In this document: piece by piece, positions 32,793 through 47,299 of the stretch
Numbering within the stretch: position 1 is the stretch's first letter
How the letters are laid out: every line of letters starts with the position of its first letter
Assembly: GCA_051530055.1 (NCBI GenBank)
Contig: CM121341.1
Span: forward strand, 10,168,001-10,232,000
Length of the DNA: 64,000 nt
Reading direction: 5' to 3'
Source of the DNA: Neoechinorhynchus agilis
Taxonomy: Eukaryota; Acanthocephala
Notes under the pieces: generated by a model
Told to the model about the DNA's origin: nothing
What the model saw: the letters and a program-made list of their open reading frames with translations, nothing else
Database searches by the model: none
Position numbers and translations under genes: made by a program

Positions 32793-35700
32793 ATGGTGGA
32801 AGCAGCGTTCGGTCCACGTGATCGAAGTCCATTAGCACTACCGGATTTGCGGAGCCTCAAAATCGTAAGTGCTTTAAAATTAGAGCGGATAAGAGCTTTA
32901 AGTGTTCTAGGACAAAGAGGATGTCGCGTTCGAGGAAGAGATCCTTCGAAATCGATTCAGTGTAAGATCATGGCTCCGATATGTAGATCATAAGCAGCTC
33001 TCTGATCTTGGGGAATTCCATCCCGAAACAGTTGTTGCTGTGAGTCAAATATATGAGCGAGCTTTAGCCGAGTTCCCTTTTAGGTAAGCGGTTTTCACCC
33101 CTTAAATAATGGCGATTCGGTTTAAAAGAAACCGGGAAGAGAATGCCTTGAATCCCCACGATTTTCACTCCTTGCTGCGATATTCCTTTCAGTTTCTCGT
33201 CACTGCGAACTGGAATCCTCATCGGTTACTACAGACTCAAATTCTTCGTTCGCTTTTTCGCCGTCAAATGGCATTTGTATTCAAAGCTAGAAAGGAGGAA
33301 ATAGTGTAGACTTTTTCCGTCGTAGTATAATGTGGAAACCTAACGTCCATTTAATGCTCCATGACCAGTAATCACATTTGCAGAGTTTCCGAAAAAAAGT
33401 GACGCAAATTTGATGGATTCCATAAACATATCTAGGCTCTATCTTTACATAAATTCCTTTTATAATTTTGGTGAATATACTCCCGATCATAACCTATTTG
33501 ATTTTGATTTATTGGAAATATTTCGAAGGATGTAACCACGCCTCATCAGTCATTGCTTGTAAGTTTTCTACAATAGAAAACTAGAAAACTTGCAAACAAT
33601 GACTGATGAGGCGAGGTTACCTCCTTCGAAATATTTCCAATAAATCAAAATCAAATAGGTTATGACCGGGAGTATATTCACCAAAATTATACTTAGACTT
33701 ACCCAAAGGATTTTCTATCGAAAATTCCTTTTAGTTACAAGATTTGGTATAATTATATTCTCTACCGAGTGAAAGAATCAAACCGGCACAAACCCGATGA
33801 ACTAGGAGTTTTCCAGGGAGTCAATAATCTATTCGAAAGGAGTATTGTTTTCATGAATAAAGTGAGTGAGATTTGGGTTTTTTAGTGATTATGCATTTCT
33901 TAAGATGCCGAGAATTTGGATAGAGTACATTCGGTTTTTGTCGGATCAATGCAGCATAACCCGTTGCCGGCGAACGATTGATCGAGCTTTAAAATCACTT
34001 CCAGTAACTCAACATGAGCGAATTTGGCCTCTGTACATAGACCTGGTCACATCGCATCTCATACCAAACACTGGAGTTCGGGTATTCAGACGATATTTAA
34101 AGGTAAGTTTAAAAATTGCAGCCTAAATCGAGATTAGTATCCGGTTTGTTCGATAAATCAATATACACGAACAAATTCTTATTAAAATTATTGTTTAGAT
34201 CTTCACAGGCGGTAAATGATTATTTATTAAAGACGTTCTCGGAACCTTGTTGGGCTCATCATCAGTTTGCTGGTCATCGAAAGCGTCTATTACTAACAAA
34301 CTGATGATGAACCCGACGAGGTTCTCAGAACGATTTTAATCGAAATAATCATGTACCGGGTGAAGACTTCTAAACAATAATTCCAATCTCATTCCCTCTA
34401 CCTCACATATCGACAAATTCTTAATTTGTTGTTTTCCCTTTTAAGAATCAAGCCAACATTTTGACAAAACCCTTCATGTACTTTTGTTGAAAATTCCAAT
34501 TTAGTTATTTCCGGAACGTGCTGAAGAATACATCAATTATTTGAGAGACGTGCATTCAAAGCTTGGAAGCGAACGGTGCAGAGAGTTAGACACGAACATT
34601 CTCGAGGAGACGATACTAGATAATTTTTTGTTCCAGGGATGCTTTCGCTTAACAAAAGGTTATCAAGTTTAAGAGTTTACCTCGATCTGCTAAATGACCA
34701 GAAATTCATGTCGAAAGAAGGCAAATCTAAGCATCAAATATGGACTGAGATGTGTGAGTTGATTAGTGAAAACCCACTTGATTTGCCAAGTGTAAAATTC
34801 GAGCCGATTATAAGACAAGGGATCCGGCGATATAAGGAGCAGATCGGAATTCTTTGGAACTGCTTGGCGAGCTATTACATTCGCAAAGGATTTGACGAAA
34901 AAGCTCGTGATATCTATGAAGAAGCGCTGGTTTCAGTCTCCACTATCCGGGATTTTTCCCAAGTATTTGATGCTTACTCTTTGTACGAAGAGAATTTTCT
35001 AACGAAAATGATTGAGCATGCAAAGCGTGATAATGAAGGAAAACTTACGGAGGAACAAGACCTCGAAATGGAACTAAGGCTAACTCGAATGGAATATCTA
35101 ATGGATAGAAGACCTCTGTTGCTGAATAGTGTTCTACTTAGGCAGAATCCTCATAATGTTTGCGAATGGTTAAGACGGGTGGATCTAATGCAAGGAACTT
35201 CTCCAGAACAGGTAAAGATCTTAGCTTAACTTTTGTTATTGTCATATATTCAATTTAGATTGTTCAAACGTTCAATGAAGCTGTACAGACAGTTGATCCA
35301 GTTCTGGCAATCGGACGCGCGGAGAAACTCTGGATTGAGTTTGCTACTTTTTACGAGAAGGCCAACAAGTTAGACGAAGTAATTCTGGGAACGGTTTAAA
35401 TTTTTAAGGGCTGTGGTTGTTGTTTGATATGATGCCTAAAAGACTCAAGTTTGCAATCTGTTTTAAAGCCTTGTTTCGGCACTTTAACATATCCATAATT
35501 TTTGATGACCACGAAGTCTTTTTATACTGCATAACAAAGTAGGGAAATGAGTATATATTTTCTCTATGAGTTAATCCTTCATGATAACGAGTAGGGCATT
35601 TAACAGCTAATATGTTTTACTTTCGTTTTGTTAGTTTTGCCACTTCTCCGATTTAAATTCACTAGTTCATTTCCTCGATATTTCACGTCGGATAATTCCG

Positions 35701-37642
35701 ACATTTCCTCAAGGTTTTTCATTGTTATCAGAGGAAAATGCAAGTAAGTTTTGTGAATTTAAATCCGAGGGGTGGCAAAACAACAACAAAAAGTTTCCTT
35801 TTCCCATCAATATTTTTTAGTTGGAATCACGGAATATTCTAGAGCTCCTTTATGGTTGAGTGGAATTTCATAGAAAAAATACTTATCGATTTGTATATAC
35901 GACATTCACGGCAACGCGAATCCTATCAGGATTTAATTATGGATGCTGGACTCAGCGTGTGTTTTTCCTGGTTTTAAATGAACTAAATTCGCTGATAAAT
36001 TCAATTTTTTAACAAATAATAACACTTAATTTCATAGGCCGATAAAGTATTTTCCCGAGCTACTGAAGTCAATTTTAAGAACGTGGATGACCTAGCCACG
36101 GTTTGGTGTGAGTGGGCAGAACTGAAGTTAAGACAAAATAATACACCAGAAGCAATCCGCGTTCTCGAAAGAGCAACTACAATAACTTCCGATGGACGAA
36201 GAATCGATTATTTCGATCAATCGCAGCCAGTTCAGAAACGATTGTGCAAAAACATCAAAGTCTGGTCGATGTATGCTGACCTTGAAGAAAGTTTAGGAAC
36301 ATTCAAGACGTGCAAAGCTGTCTATGAGCAGATTATCAACCTTCGGATTTGCACCCCTAGGATTATTATGAACTACGGTTGTTTCCTCGAGGAAAACAAT
36401 TACTATGAAGACGCGTTCCGAGCCTACGAAAAAGGGATTAGCTTATTCCAATGGCCAGTAGTGTTCGATATATGGCTCGTCTATCTGACTAAATTCATTA
36501 CACGATATGTAAGTTTAAAATGGCCGTGTTGTGTAGAATGTTTTTGTTAAATTTTTAAACAACGTCCCCAAGTAATATGCAATTTTCTTAGGATTTGGCA
36601 CGAGGATTTTATTGTGATTCTGGGAATTTTTCTTTGCTGAAAATTAGCGAATTGCTTCGATTATTCTGTGGACGAAACCCCTAAACGTCTTTAACCATTG
36701 ACGAAATTCTATTTGGTAAAGCTAAACTTATTACCATAAAATCATTTTTAAAATAACACACGAATGAACTCATTGTCCCGAAATAGAAAGGAACAAAGCT
36801 GGAAAGGACTCGAGACTTGTTTGAGCAATGTATTGGATCATGTTCAAGTCCGAAATTTTCGAAACGTAAGTTTTAGTAGTTTATTTCTACATATAAAAGA
36901 CGATCTTCACCGCCCAATAGCAATATATCTATTGTATGCCAAATTCGAAGAGGAATTTGGACTTCCAAGACGTGCCCTTCGTGTGTATGAAAGAGCAGTC
37001 GATGCAGTTTCAATAGAAGAAAAATTCGAGATCTATAAAGTCTATTTGTGCCGAACTTGTGATCAAAATGGGATTACGGCTACCCGTCCAATCTACGAGA
37101 AAGCCATAGAGGAACTACCGGACGATGAAGCTCGACAACTCTGTCTCCAGTATGCCGAAGTTGAACGGAAATTGGGAGAAATCGATCGAGCTCGTGCGAT
37201 ATACTCCCATTGCAGTCAAATGTGTGATCCACGAGTGACTCCTGATTTCTGGCAAACTTGGAAGGAATTTGAGATCAAGCATGGAAGTGAAGATACTCTT
37301 CGAGATATGTTGCGAATCAGAAGATCAATTCAAGCTACTTATAATGTTCAGGTGAATTATATGACTGCTCAAATGATGGCTACTGCGGGTCAAAGCGCTG
37401 TGACAGCTTCAATGGATCCAATGGAGTTACGAGCTGCCAAGATCGCAAAAGAGATTGTTGAAAATAGGGCTCGGTCTGGCGATTCTTCACACGTTAGTTT
37501 CGTAAGTGGTGGAGTCGAGGGAGGAAAGGAGGTGGAAGATGAGAATCCGGAGAGGATAGTGCTAAGAAAAATTGATGATGTCGAACAAAAAGAAGTTCCT
37601 TTGAAGATTAGGCGTATTGAGAAGAATGTGGTCAATAAATAA
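32793..37642 (+). CDS. SYF1: Pre-mRNA-splicing factor SYF1 (XAB2), HAT-repeat protein
   Basis: A core spliceosome (Prp19-complex/IBC) scaffold, nuclear. Ten exons fit in phase to give 861 aa, close to human XAB2: 32793-32864, 32911-33083, 33735-33861, 33905-34102, 34505-34575, 34659-35211, 35259-35378, 36038-36508, 36787-36865 and 36921-37642, all GT-AG. Conserved HAT blocks include EEEILRNRFSVRSWLRY, FMNKMPRIWIEYIRF, LPVTQHERIWPLYI, RPLLLNSVLLRQNPH, WSMYADLEESLGTFK and EIDRARAIYSHCSQMCDPR. Small introns are 43-83 nt; the larger ones (33084, 34103, 35379) are swollen by foldback repeats. An acceptor-like TTATAG lies 4 nt before the ATG. Confidence 0.96.
33462..33690. repeat. Foldback element in SYF1 intron 2
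   Basis: A near-perfect palindrome: TTGGTGAATATACTCCCG at the left edge mirrored at the right, arms about 95 bp, a short spacer near 33570. The right arm contains CTGATGA (33603-33609) and CGAAA (33627-33631). The left arm carries the complement. Confidence 0.85.
34208..34353. repeat. Foldback element in SYF1 intron 4
   Basis: Arms CATCATCAGTTT and AAACTGATGATG with flanking complementary sequence (CGTTCTCGGAACC with GGTTCTCAGAACG). Same family as 41.64 and 44.95 kb. Confidence 0.8.
35620..35785. repeat. Foldback element in SYF1 intron 7
   Basis: TTTTGCCAC with CTCCGATTTAAATTCAC on the left pairs with GTGAATTTAAATCCGAG and GTGGCAAAAC on the right. Inner stem near TCGGATAATTCCGA. Accounts for part of the 660-nt intron. 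Confidence 0.75.
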
Positions 37643-38221
37643 GAATGTGCATCGCAAAATGAAATTTTTGTCTCTCTATCCTTTTTCAAAACTCTCAGCG
37701 ACAAAAACTTAAATTTTAAGCTTGAAAAATTGAATTGTTCATCTTGTTTTTTATATGGCGCAAAATAATTGAATTTATTAAATCCGATTGTTTCGGCGCA
37801 TAAACGTTGTAAATTAATCTAATCGACTTTTGTTTGGTAATTTTGCCACAAAACGTACAAGCAATGGCAAATATTGGAAACCGAGGTGGCAAAGCTGCAA
37901 AAAAACTACCTTTTTCACGTCGAATATAATAATCCCAGTAACCTAATCGATTTCAATTTTGCCTGCCATATAAAAACACTTAAATTTAAAGATAAAAGAC
38001 ACGTAAACAAGCCACAATGATTTATGTCGTCTAATCAGCGGAAATGCAAGAGAAGACTTCTTAAATGATTATTTTAGGAAATCGCCTTAGCGGATACTTT
38101 GTTTAGGTTTGAATTTTCTACTAAAATCGGTCAGAAACCCTCTTATTCGAATTATTATTGTTTCTCGGGATCCTCCAAAGCCACTGAGAGATATAGAGTT
38201 CAAGAGATGTGGTGATCATAA
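37643..38221. other. SYF1 3' flank, no gene
   Basis: AT-rich sequence. About 37730-37790 shares words with 6.81 and 25.37 kb (GAATTGTTCAT, TATGGCG). No other feature recognised. Confidence 0.4.
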
Positions 38222-38800
38222 TCAATCGTCAGGATAAACCACGTAATTTATTGAGAGATCGTTAAATTCTACCCCCTCTCGGGTGCTGAGGACCGACCAA
38301 AATAAAAACGTTTGAAGATTGAGTTTTTCATGCAAGTTTTTATATTTTCTTTTAACCTGAAGGCGTCGCTCCAGATCCTTCAGAAGTTGAAGAGCCTCAC
38401 TACCAAAAGATCCGTAGGTCTCAACCCCAAAAGGTGTAAACAAATGGGCTAAATCGAGGTATTTCGCCATTTTCCGTCCTTCCGCAGCGCTCGCTGTACC
38501 TCCAGCTTGAACCACCGAGAACTTTGGATTGCTGGCCTTGAGTGTATCGACACAAGTGGCGTCCCAGAGGACGTATTTACCCTCCTGCGACGGAAATACG
38601 ATCACCCCATCAGGTCTACGCCCGTCGTCCCTACAGAGGTTGGCAGGTTAAAAATTCATTTTGAAAAGTCGCTTTCCAATTCGATTCTAAAACTAATATC
38701 AATAATCCGTAGTTCTCAACTCCAGGGCTAAATCGAGGTATTTCGCCATTTTCCGTCCTTCCGCAGCGCTCGCTGTACCTCCAACTTGATCTTCAAAAGT
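38222..38800 (-). mobile_element. RLE-type LINE endonuclease fragment with a partial repeat
   Basis: On minus: MIVFPSQEGKYVLWDATCVD, RKMAKYLDLAH, FTPFGVETYGSFG, then loss of similarity. A 90-bp piece (about 38408-38510) recurs at about 38706-38790 in the same orientation. It ends 70 bp before the TTC27 start. Confidence 0.8.
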
Positions 38801-38868
38801 GTTCTTTCGAGGAAAAATAGTTTTTAAGCAGCCACGTATTCTGATGGTTCACGCTCAATCTTTCAATA

Positions 38869-41222
38869 ATGTTATCCGACGAAGAATTCGCAGTTAACCT
38901 CCTGACTCCGACGAACGTTAAATTTAAACAGTTGACGAATGTTCAAGCTTTGGCCTTGGAAGGGCGATTCCATGAAGCTTTATGTGAGTTGTGGCCGGAT
39001 TATCACGACAAAGAGACGTTTCCCATTCAAGAGGATGTTCAAACGGCTATAATTGCATTGCAAGTATTTGTCCATTCGAACTATTACAGCATCGATTTTA
39101 CTCCAACCGAAGAATATACATGGACTTTTATTGACAATGAGCCAACTAAATATCCTTTGAAACATCCACATCTTCTTCATAAAAGTAGAGAAATTCTAAT
39201 GAATGAAAAGAAAAAATGGTGGTTATTGCGGGTTAGTATAGTTTGTGCCGATCTTTTGAATGAACCGACCGATCGATTGATACAAACAGTCCGTGAAATT
39301 TTAAACACCGATTCAGATAATCATTTGTTCAATCTTGAACTATTTAGTGGTCTTGCTCGACTACAAATGTGGACGGATGCTGAGCAAATTCTCAAGACCC
39401 GTTTAGTTGAACGTTCTCGTTTTTCTATTTGTCTTAAAGGTGTGTTGGGAAAGCGATCTAAGTATCAGACTCATGATATTGCTCAATTGGTTGCTAGTGC
39501 TGTTTGGAAGAAGTTCGAGGACACAACTTGGAATTGGGTGGATAGTCGGATGGAAGCGTTTGAGACAATAGGAGACGATGTTTGTTACGGTACGCCAATG
39601 TTCGCCAATCTTACTACTGACAACAACAATCATGAGGTCGACCTTAGCTCTCTTGAACAATGTCTGATGATTAATATTGCACTTCTAGAGGAAGCGATCG
39701 GCATTCGAGGAGGTGAAGATATCGACCGGGAAAGTCTGCTGGCTTATCTGGACGTTTTGAACAATACGAAATGCGTGTTTGAGGTAAGGAGGTGCATTAT
39801 GTGGAGACGATGTAAAATCGACGCAAGGCAACTTAAAGACGCTTAGTATTGTGGTTTACGATAAAGGGACAATATTTTTATAAGTGATAATTGCAGAATC
39901 TGAGAAATCCGAATTTTTGTTGGGGGGGGTCGGGCCCGTCTACTCAACCTCTTTTATCAAATTCTTTATTTTCTTTAATAGAATAATTAAATTCCACAAT
40001 GCCGCATAGAGAAAAAACAAGACTTTTACAAAGATGTCTGCTTCAACTCGAATCGATTTCTTCGACTATGCTGAATCATCCGCCTGCTTTACTCCACTAT
40101 GCGATTCCAGCTCCTCTTTGGATCGAAGTTGAACTGTTTCACGGTTCCGTATGTCAAACGGCTGGTCTATACAACGAAGCCTCACTGATTTACTCGAAAC
40201 TTAGGACTGAGCACGGAATCGATACATGTGTTCAAGAGGTTGATTGTCTTCGTAGAACAGGGCACACTGAACACGCTCGTGCTCTAATTGAACAGAATCT
40301 TAAAAAGAACTCAAACCAACCTGAATTAGTACGATCTCTTGGTGAACTTTGTAAAGATATTGAACTTTTGGAAAAGGCCTTTGAGCTAAGCGGTAACAGG
40401 GATGCTCAATGCCAGCGTAGTATTGGAAAAATCCTTTTTGATCAGAAACGGTACTCGGGTGCGATCGATGCATTTGAGAAATCTCTTCATCTAAATCCAG
40501 CGCAGCTGAACGTTTGGCCTTCACTCGCGTTGGCAGCGATGAGAACCGAACGTTGGACAGTGGCGATTAACGCACTAGAACAATCTTGCAATTGGGATCC
40601 AGAAAGGTATGACCAATGGGCAAATTTGGCACTGTGTGCATTAAAGCTAGGACAGAAAAACAGAGCTCAACGGTTGACAAAGAATGAAGCCATCAGACTA
40701 GATTACGACAATTGGCGCCTCTGGGAAAACCTATTGGCTCTCTCTGTTGATATTGGCAAATGGGAAGATGCCATATTGTCCTATAGACGTTTATTGGAAC
40801 TTAAACCTCGATACTCAGATGTGGAGTTTCTACAGTTGATTTCTGATCGTTTAAAACTGCACGACAAGGATCAAAAGATTAGAGCAGAATGGATAGCTTT
40901 GCTAAAACGCGTTTCTCAATTATCGAATACGGACTATAAAGTACTAGAAATCTTAAGCGATTGGGACGATCGCAATGATGAGAAGCAAAATTGGATGCAA
41001 AAAGCGTTGGCACAGTTTCTGAGTTTATACAACAACAACTCAGATTGGACCTCTGAAGTGAAACGTCTTTTCACAAAAGCCACCGGAGTATTCAAAGGTG
41101 ATCGACAGAATGTTCAGAAATTAAAGGTAAAAATTGATTTGGCAATTGCTTTGGCTATGAAACATGAAGATAAGGATGCAGTTGTTAAGTGGCTAGAGGA
41201 ATTGCGAGAAAATGAGCTGTAA
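38869..41222 (+). CDS. TTC27: Tetratricopeptide repeat protein 27
   Basis: A conserved eukaryotic TPR protein whose molecular role is poorly defined. Exon 1 (38869 to about 39776) encodes the helical N-terminal half (LFNLELFSGLARLQMWTDAE). Exon 2 (about 40010-41222) encodes the TPR array: RSIGKILFDQKRYSGAIDAF, LNPAQLNVWPSLALAAM, ERYDQWANLALCALKLGQK, then LWENLLALSVDIGKWEDAI and YRRLLELKPRYSDV. The phase-compatible join is 39776/40010, giving 706 aa; the stronger-looking donor GTAAGG at 39784 does not keep frame with any nearby acceptor. Shorter than the human protein (about 840 aa). Confidence 0.9.
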
Positions 41223-42440
41223 ATTGTTTTGTCAAGTTTTTAACTTTATGAATAGTGTTTGTCGTAACGTGAATTCAAAACACAAAAACGGGGCCCCAAA
41301 GTTACAAAGGAGAATCTAAGCGATGATATTGAACTCTTAATCATTTCGGAAGATTTCTTTAACATGCAAATTCAGAGATGTTTAATTTCTCTTTTCCATC
41401 TTTTTGGCCATCACATGAGCATCTTTAGTTGTTATCTTTAAAGCTCAACAATATGAATATTTTTAGTGTGGAGCATCCATTCACCACATTTATAGTTCAT
41501 TAGCTTACTTTTGTCCTTTTATTTCTAGGCGGTACAAATGTTTACTCACAAGCTCGCATTTCATACTGAAAAGTTGCTAAAAGCTGTCTGTGAATTCTGA
41601 CCGTCTCGAAAGCTTTTAATAGCTATTAAACTGATGATGAACCCGAAGAGATTCGAAACCTCTTTAATAAAAATTTATTTATCAGGTAAGGATCTAAATA
41701 AAAGTTCTATTGTTAAGTTTTTCAAAAACGCATTTTCACCTTTGTATTAATTAAAAGAAAGTAGCGGTATTTATCGTTTGTGTATGTGGCTGGTAACATT
41801 TCGATTGTATTTTAGATGATTATTCCTACACAACTGATTTCTCTTGGGCACACAGCCTCTTGATTTGGGTCAGGGAATCGCATAAAATCCCTTAATACCC
41901 CGGAGGGATGAGTACAAACTCATAACCGTATGTTTCAGGGTTTTAAAGTGATTTTATGTGTTTGTCTGACCCAAGTCGGTGGTAAGGATGAATTTCATGT
42001 AATGGTATATGCGAAAGTGCTCTCATTTTATTTTCCCAACCCATTTTGGCAATAACAGGATTCCTTCATTAGTATAACTTTAGAGAGGTGGCAGAAACCT
42101 TCTACCTCTTCCTATGAATTATGCTTTGTTCTCAAAAGAAATGTCTAGACGTTCCGTGCAAGCCTGTGAGGTTTCCAGTGGTGCACAAATGTAAGCCTCG
42201 GAGGTAGGCGCAAATCGAAATTGTGGAAACTACTTCCTTTTTGAAAAATCTCTCCGCGCCTCAAAAGTAAACTTTTAGCTTCTCCAAGAAGTCATTCAAA
42301 CTCTAAGACTTCACAATATTGCTTATATTATTCGACATTTAGCGACCCATTTCGTCATTTAATAGAATCATTTCCGACTTTTCTTTAACCAACGCCTGTG
42401 TATGATCGTCGTTTCCCGAGTTTTTGTTTTTGATGAAATC
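41223..42440. repeat. Intergenic with foldback and LINE-flank remnants
   Basis: 41625-41695 is a half-copy of the AAACTGATGATG foldback family, here reading CTGATGA...GAAAC. 41815-41985 has TTGGGTCAG mirrored by CTGACCCAAG, and shares words with the 29.9-kb repeat. No gene seen. Confidence 0.6.
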
Positions 42441-42461
42441 GAAGATTGCAGACGGTTTGCC

Positions 42462-44190
<1,729 letters not shown>

Positions 44191-45029
44191 TGTTCTAGGA
44201 AACGTGAATGACTTTTAACAATACATTTTGCTCTCTATAATTAATGCCCAGGGACTTAAAAGACTCCTTCGTCTAGAGAACGAGCTGTCATTCCGTTGAC
44301 AAAACGTCAAATGGGTAGATGTAAAGGTCATCAATGCAGCGAGGAAAGCAGTGAATTTCGATAAACCTTTACCGTCTCGTTTAATTCCTTTCTAGAATTG
44401 CGGCTAAAATTGTCTAAATGAATTCTTAAAGCAAGCATTTATTTGAAATCGGTAAACGACCCACATAATCGCTTCGATGTGTAATAGTTTAACAAAAAAT
44501 ATCAAAAGTCCTTTGTTACAATTATGAAATCGTGAAAAAATGCACGATCTTACACTTTATTGCATCATAAATCTAGGCCTATTTTTCGTCTAAAAGTTAT
44601 AATTTTTTCAAAACGGCAATCAAAGGTTATTTCATTGCCCTTTTTTGGAAGGAAGGAGTTAAAAAAACAAATCATTATTCACAACAAAAACCCTAAAGTA
44701 TAATTTAAGGTTGGCTTTTTGACGACAAAAATTCAACCTGTGTTTCCGACAAAAAGTAGAATAATTTTCTTTTACTGTCCTTCAAGTTCTATCCATGGCA
44801 ACCGAACGAAGAATCGACTTATCTACGACTTTGTGTGAAATATTTAAAAATAAACGTGTTATTTAGGTATTAACCCGGTGGGGAACGCTCTATTGAAGAG
44901 GCTCCGAACCTCGTTAGGCCCATCATCAGTTTGTAATCGTCTTTTAATAGCTATTAAACTGATGATGAACCCGACGATGTTCGACACGTCTTTAATAAAA
45001 AATTCTTTACCAGGTAAATTATCCGCAGA
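44191..45029. repeat. Intergenic with a foldback element
   Basis: 44870-45015 has CCCATCATCAGTTT mirrored by AAACTGATGATGAACCC with a short loop, the family also seen at 34.2 and 41.6 kb. The rest (44191-44870) is AT-rich with no gene recognised. Confidence 0.65.
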
Positions 45030-45440
45030 GCAAAATACAAAGACACTTTCTTAAATGGGGATATTTGTTGATTTAAAAGTCATCGATTTTGTCCATTATT
45101 CATTTTTTTGGTTTATGAAAAATGTTTATACAGAATTCCTAAATAAGACATTTTTTAACAATTGGTCGCGAATCGTAATTGAAACGTTTTGATATTTCGT
45201 TTTATTATTTTGGTCGATCCCCGAAACCCGAGTGAGATCGTTAAAGTCGAATATATAAATTGCGACTAATTTAATCAGTCGTTATCAATTTAAGTTGTTT
45301 GAAGATCAAAATAAAAAGACACTTTCTTAAATCGGGATATTTGTTGATTTAAAAGTTATCGATTTTGTCCATTATTCATTTTTGTGGTTTATGAAAAATG
45401 TTTTTACAGAATTCTTAAATTAGACATTTTTTAACAATAA
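45030..45440. repeat. Satellite, about 1.5 units of the 276-bp repeat
   Basis: Contains AAACCCGAGTGAGATCG and AAATTGCGACTAATTTAATC as in the array at 52.4-53.9 kb. The shared AAAGACACTTTCTTAAAT word occurs twice, about 270 bp apart. Confidence 0.85.
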
Positions 45441-45469
45441 AACCACTTTTAATTTTCGGACATGAAATC

Positions 45470-45715
45470 ATTCACACCACAATCTCTTAGACAATTGCTT
45501 GACCAGGTCCTGCGCCGCGGTACCAAACGACCCGAGTGTCTCGACGACTCAGGTGCGTGTATTTCGCCCTTTTGCGTTCCTCAGCGGTGCCTGTTGCTCC
45601 CCCTCCGGTTTAACAGCGGCAAATTTTATGTTGCTGGCAGCGGGCGTCATAGAGAAGGCACGGGTATTCTGTGACACCGTCCGATCTACGGCCATCGAGT
45701 CGGCAAAGATATCTT
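45470..45715 (-). mobile_element. RLE-type LINE fragment (endonuclease end)
   Basis: Minus-strand remnant matching the C-terminal end of copies at 47.5 and 50.6 kb (GCGCCGCGGTACCAAACGAC on plus). Frame-broken. Confidence 0.6.
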
Positions 45716-45791
45716 ATTATTTAAGTTCGACGATTATTTCAATCTCAAACCAAGACGCGCTCAATTCTCACATGATTCGATCATTTCTACA

Positions 45792-46060
45792 GAAAGACGT
45801 ATGGAGCGCTCGGCAGCTCGGCACTCTCTCTGCTCAAGGATCTCTCGAAGAAATTGAGAGAGGCAACCGGAGACTCAAGAGCAGGCTTATTTCTTCGACA
45901 AAATATCTCGCTGGCAGTACAACGGGGCAATGCTGCCAGCGTGATGGCGACGGTCGAGGAAGGACAAAAGCTGGAATTTGGTGGGAGGTGGTGAATGTAA
46001 AGAAAAGTAACCAAATAGAAAACTGTATGACAATCTGAAAGTTCGCAAAATCAGATATTA
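45792..46060 (+). mobile_element. RLE-type LINE family A, 5'-truncated insertion
   Basis: Reads TYGALGSSALSLLKDLSKKL, LFLRQNISLAV and QRGNAASVMATVEEGQKLEF with a stop after GGRW, then about 60 nt of tail ending in an A-run. Apart from 5' truncation the frame is open. The duplicate region at 49.33 kb shows the empty site. Confidence 0.88.
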
Positions 46061-46520
46061 AAAAAAATTCTAAGAATGTTCAGCCCTATTCAAGGCCCCA
46101 GTATCAGTTTGCTGACTTCGATCCATCGATTTTTTAGATTTAACGCTTTCAAATCAGCAGAACTAAAGTTCGAAATCATCTTTTTAATCCAAGTTCGATT
46201 ACGAGACAAATCCGCTTAAGCAAAATGAGAGAACGCAAAAAATCTATGGGAAGTATCGTTTTTTCGTAACGAAATGTTACAGAATTCCTGACGTTAAAAA
46301 ACAAAAGATTGAATGATTTGTATTTTTTGTCTTAAACGCAAAAAGCATTCGAGTCAATAAATATCGAGAATTGATATGTCAACAATAAATATGTTTCACT
46401 AACAAATAACCTAATATTTGTGACTGCTTGAGACGATGTTAAGCTGAACGGCGGTACCCTTGTTGAACCAAGAAACTAACGAAACGAAATACCAATTTCT
46501 ATTATTCGCAAACCAAAAAT

Positions 46521-46949
46521 ATGGCGCAAAACGGAAACAGTCAATCAATTGGTACTGATCAATTCTCCGAAATGGATCATGCTTATTTAGAAACTACCTA
46601 TCAAGAAAATCCGATGCCTGATGAGGAAAGGATTAATGGAATCGCGCAGTTTCTTGGAAAACATCCCGGATTGGTTCGAATTTGGTATTATTTTAGAAGA
46701 TGTCGTATGGTGGATCAGAGTACTTCACTGAGACAACTTTTGAATTACGTCATCAGTGCAAGAATTGCTCAACGATTGGAAGTTCATCGGCAATTCGTGC
46801 CTCAATTCTTTTTGAATTCGTATTTGCCTCCAAGACCGCCCGAGAATGGATCAATTGAACCCGGTGAGCTGTTTCGGCAGTACGAGAGGACAATACAAAT
46901 AGAAAGCGATTCCGAGAGCGACAGTTCAGAGGAGTACAAATTAGGATAG
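46521..46949 (+). CDS. Divergent homeodomain-like protein, copy 1
   Basis: 142 aa, single exon. Residues about 15-62 look like a homeodomain: YLETTYQENPMPDEERINGI matches helix 1 (L16, position 20 aromatic, N-P-x-P turn) and helix 2, then helix 3 reads LVRIWYYFRRCRM against the usual VxxWFQNRR. W48, R52 and R53 are kept, but the near-invariant Asn51 is Phe (residue 58). A second helical stretch (RQLLNYVISARIAQRLEV) follows, then an acidic Ser tail (ESDSESDSSEE). DNA binding may be altered or lost. Family assignment is by pattern only. A sister copy sits 3.2 kb downstream. Confidence 0.7.
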   Translation: MAQNGNSQSIGTDQFSEMDHAYLETTYQENPMPDEERINGIAQFLGKHPGLVRIWYYFRRCRMVDQSTSLRQLLNYVISARIAQRLEVHRQFVPQFFLNSYLPPRPPENGSIEPGELFRQYERTIQIESDSESDSSEEYKLG

Positions 46950-47299
46950 TACATTATTTAAAAGAATATTTATTATTTCTGTATATTGATCGCGATCCTC
47001 GGTAGATCCATGACAATATTAAATAAGGCACTTTGAAGATAAAAATACCGGATTCTCGGGGGTTCGGAAAATATTTAAATCTTTATTGTAGGTAAATTTA
47101 AACAACTTTTGATTCCAAAATAAAGTCTTGAAATACTAACCGAATTTGTAAACGTAAGGTCGCAGTCAAGTATTTGCTATGCGTTTGCATCCTAATTTAT
47201 CTAGGAACATTTTTTAGAGGTCAAATATATGAAAAATATGTTTTTTTTAAGAAGTGTTATATTTGCAAAGAAATCTTTGCATATTGGGTAATGTTTTCT

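Noticed and set aside
34562-34660. Possible second hairpin-type intron in SYF1 (AAGCGAA near 34567 pairs with TTCGCTT near 34645)
   Set aside because: A plain GT-AG intron at 34576-34658 keeps phase and gives an 861-aa protein matching the family, so the inverted repeat is probably chance.
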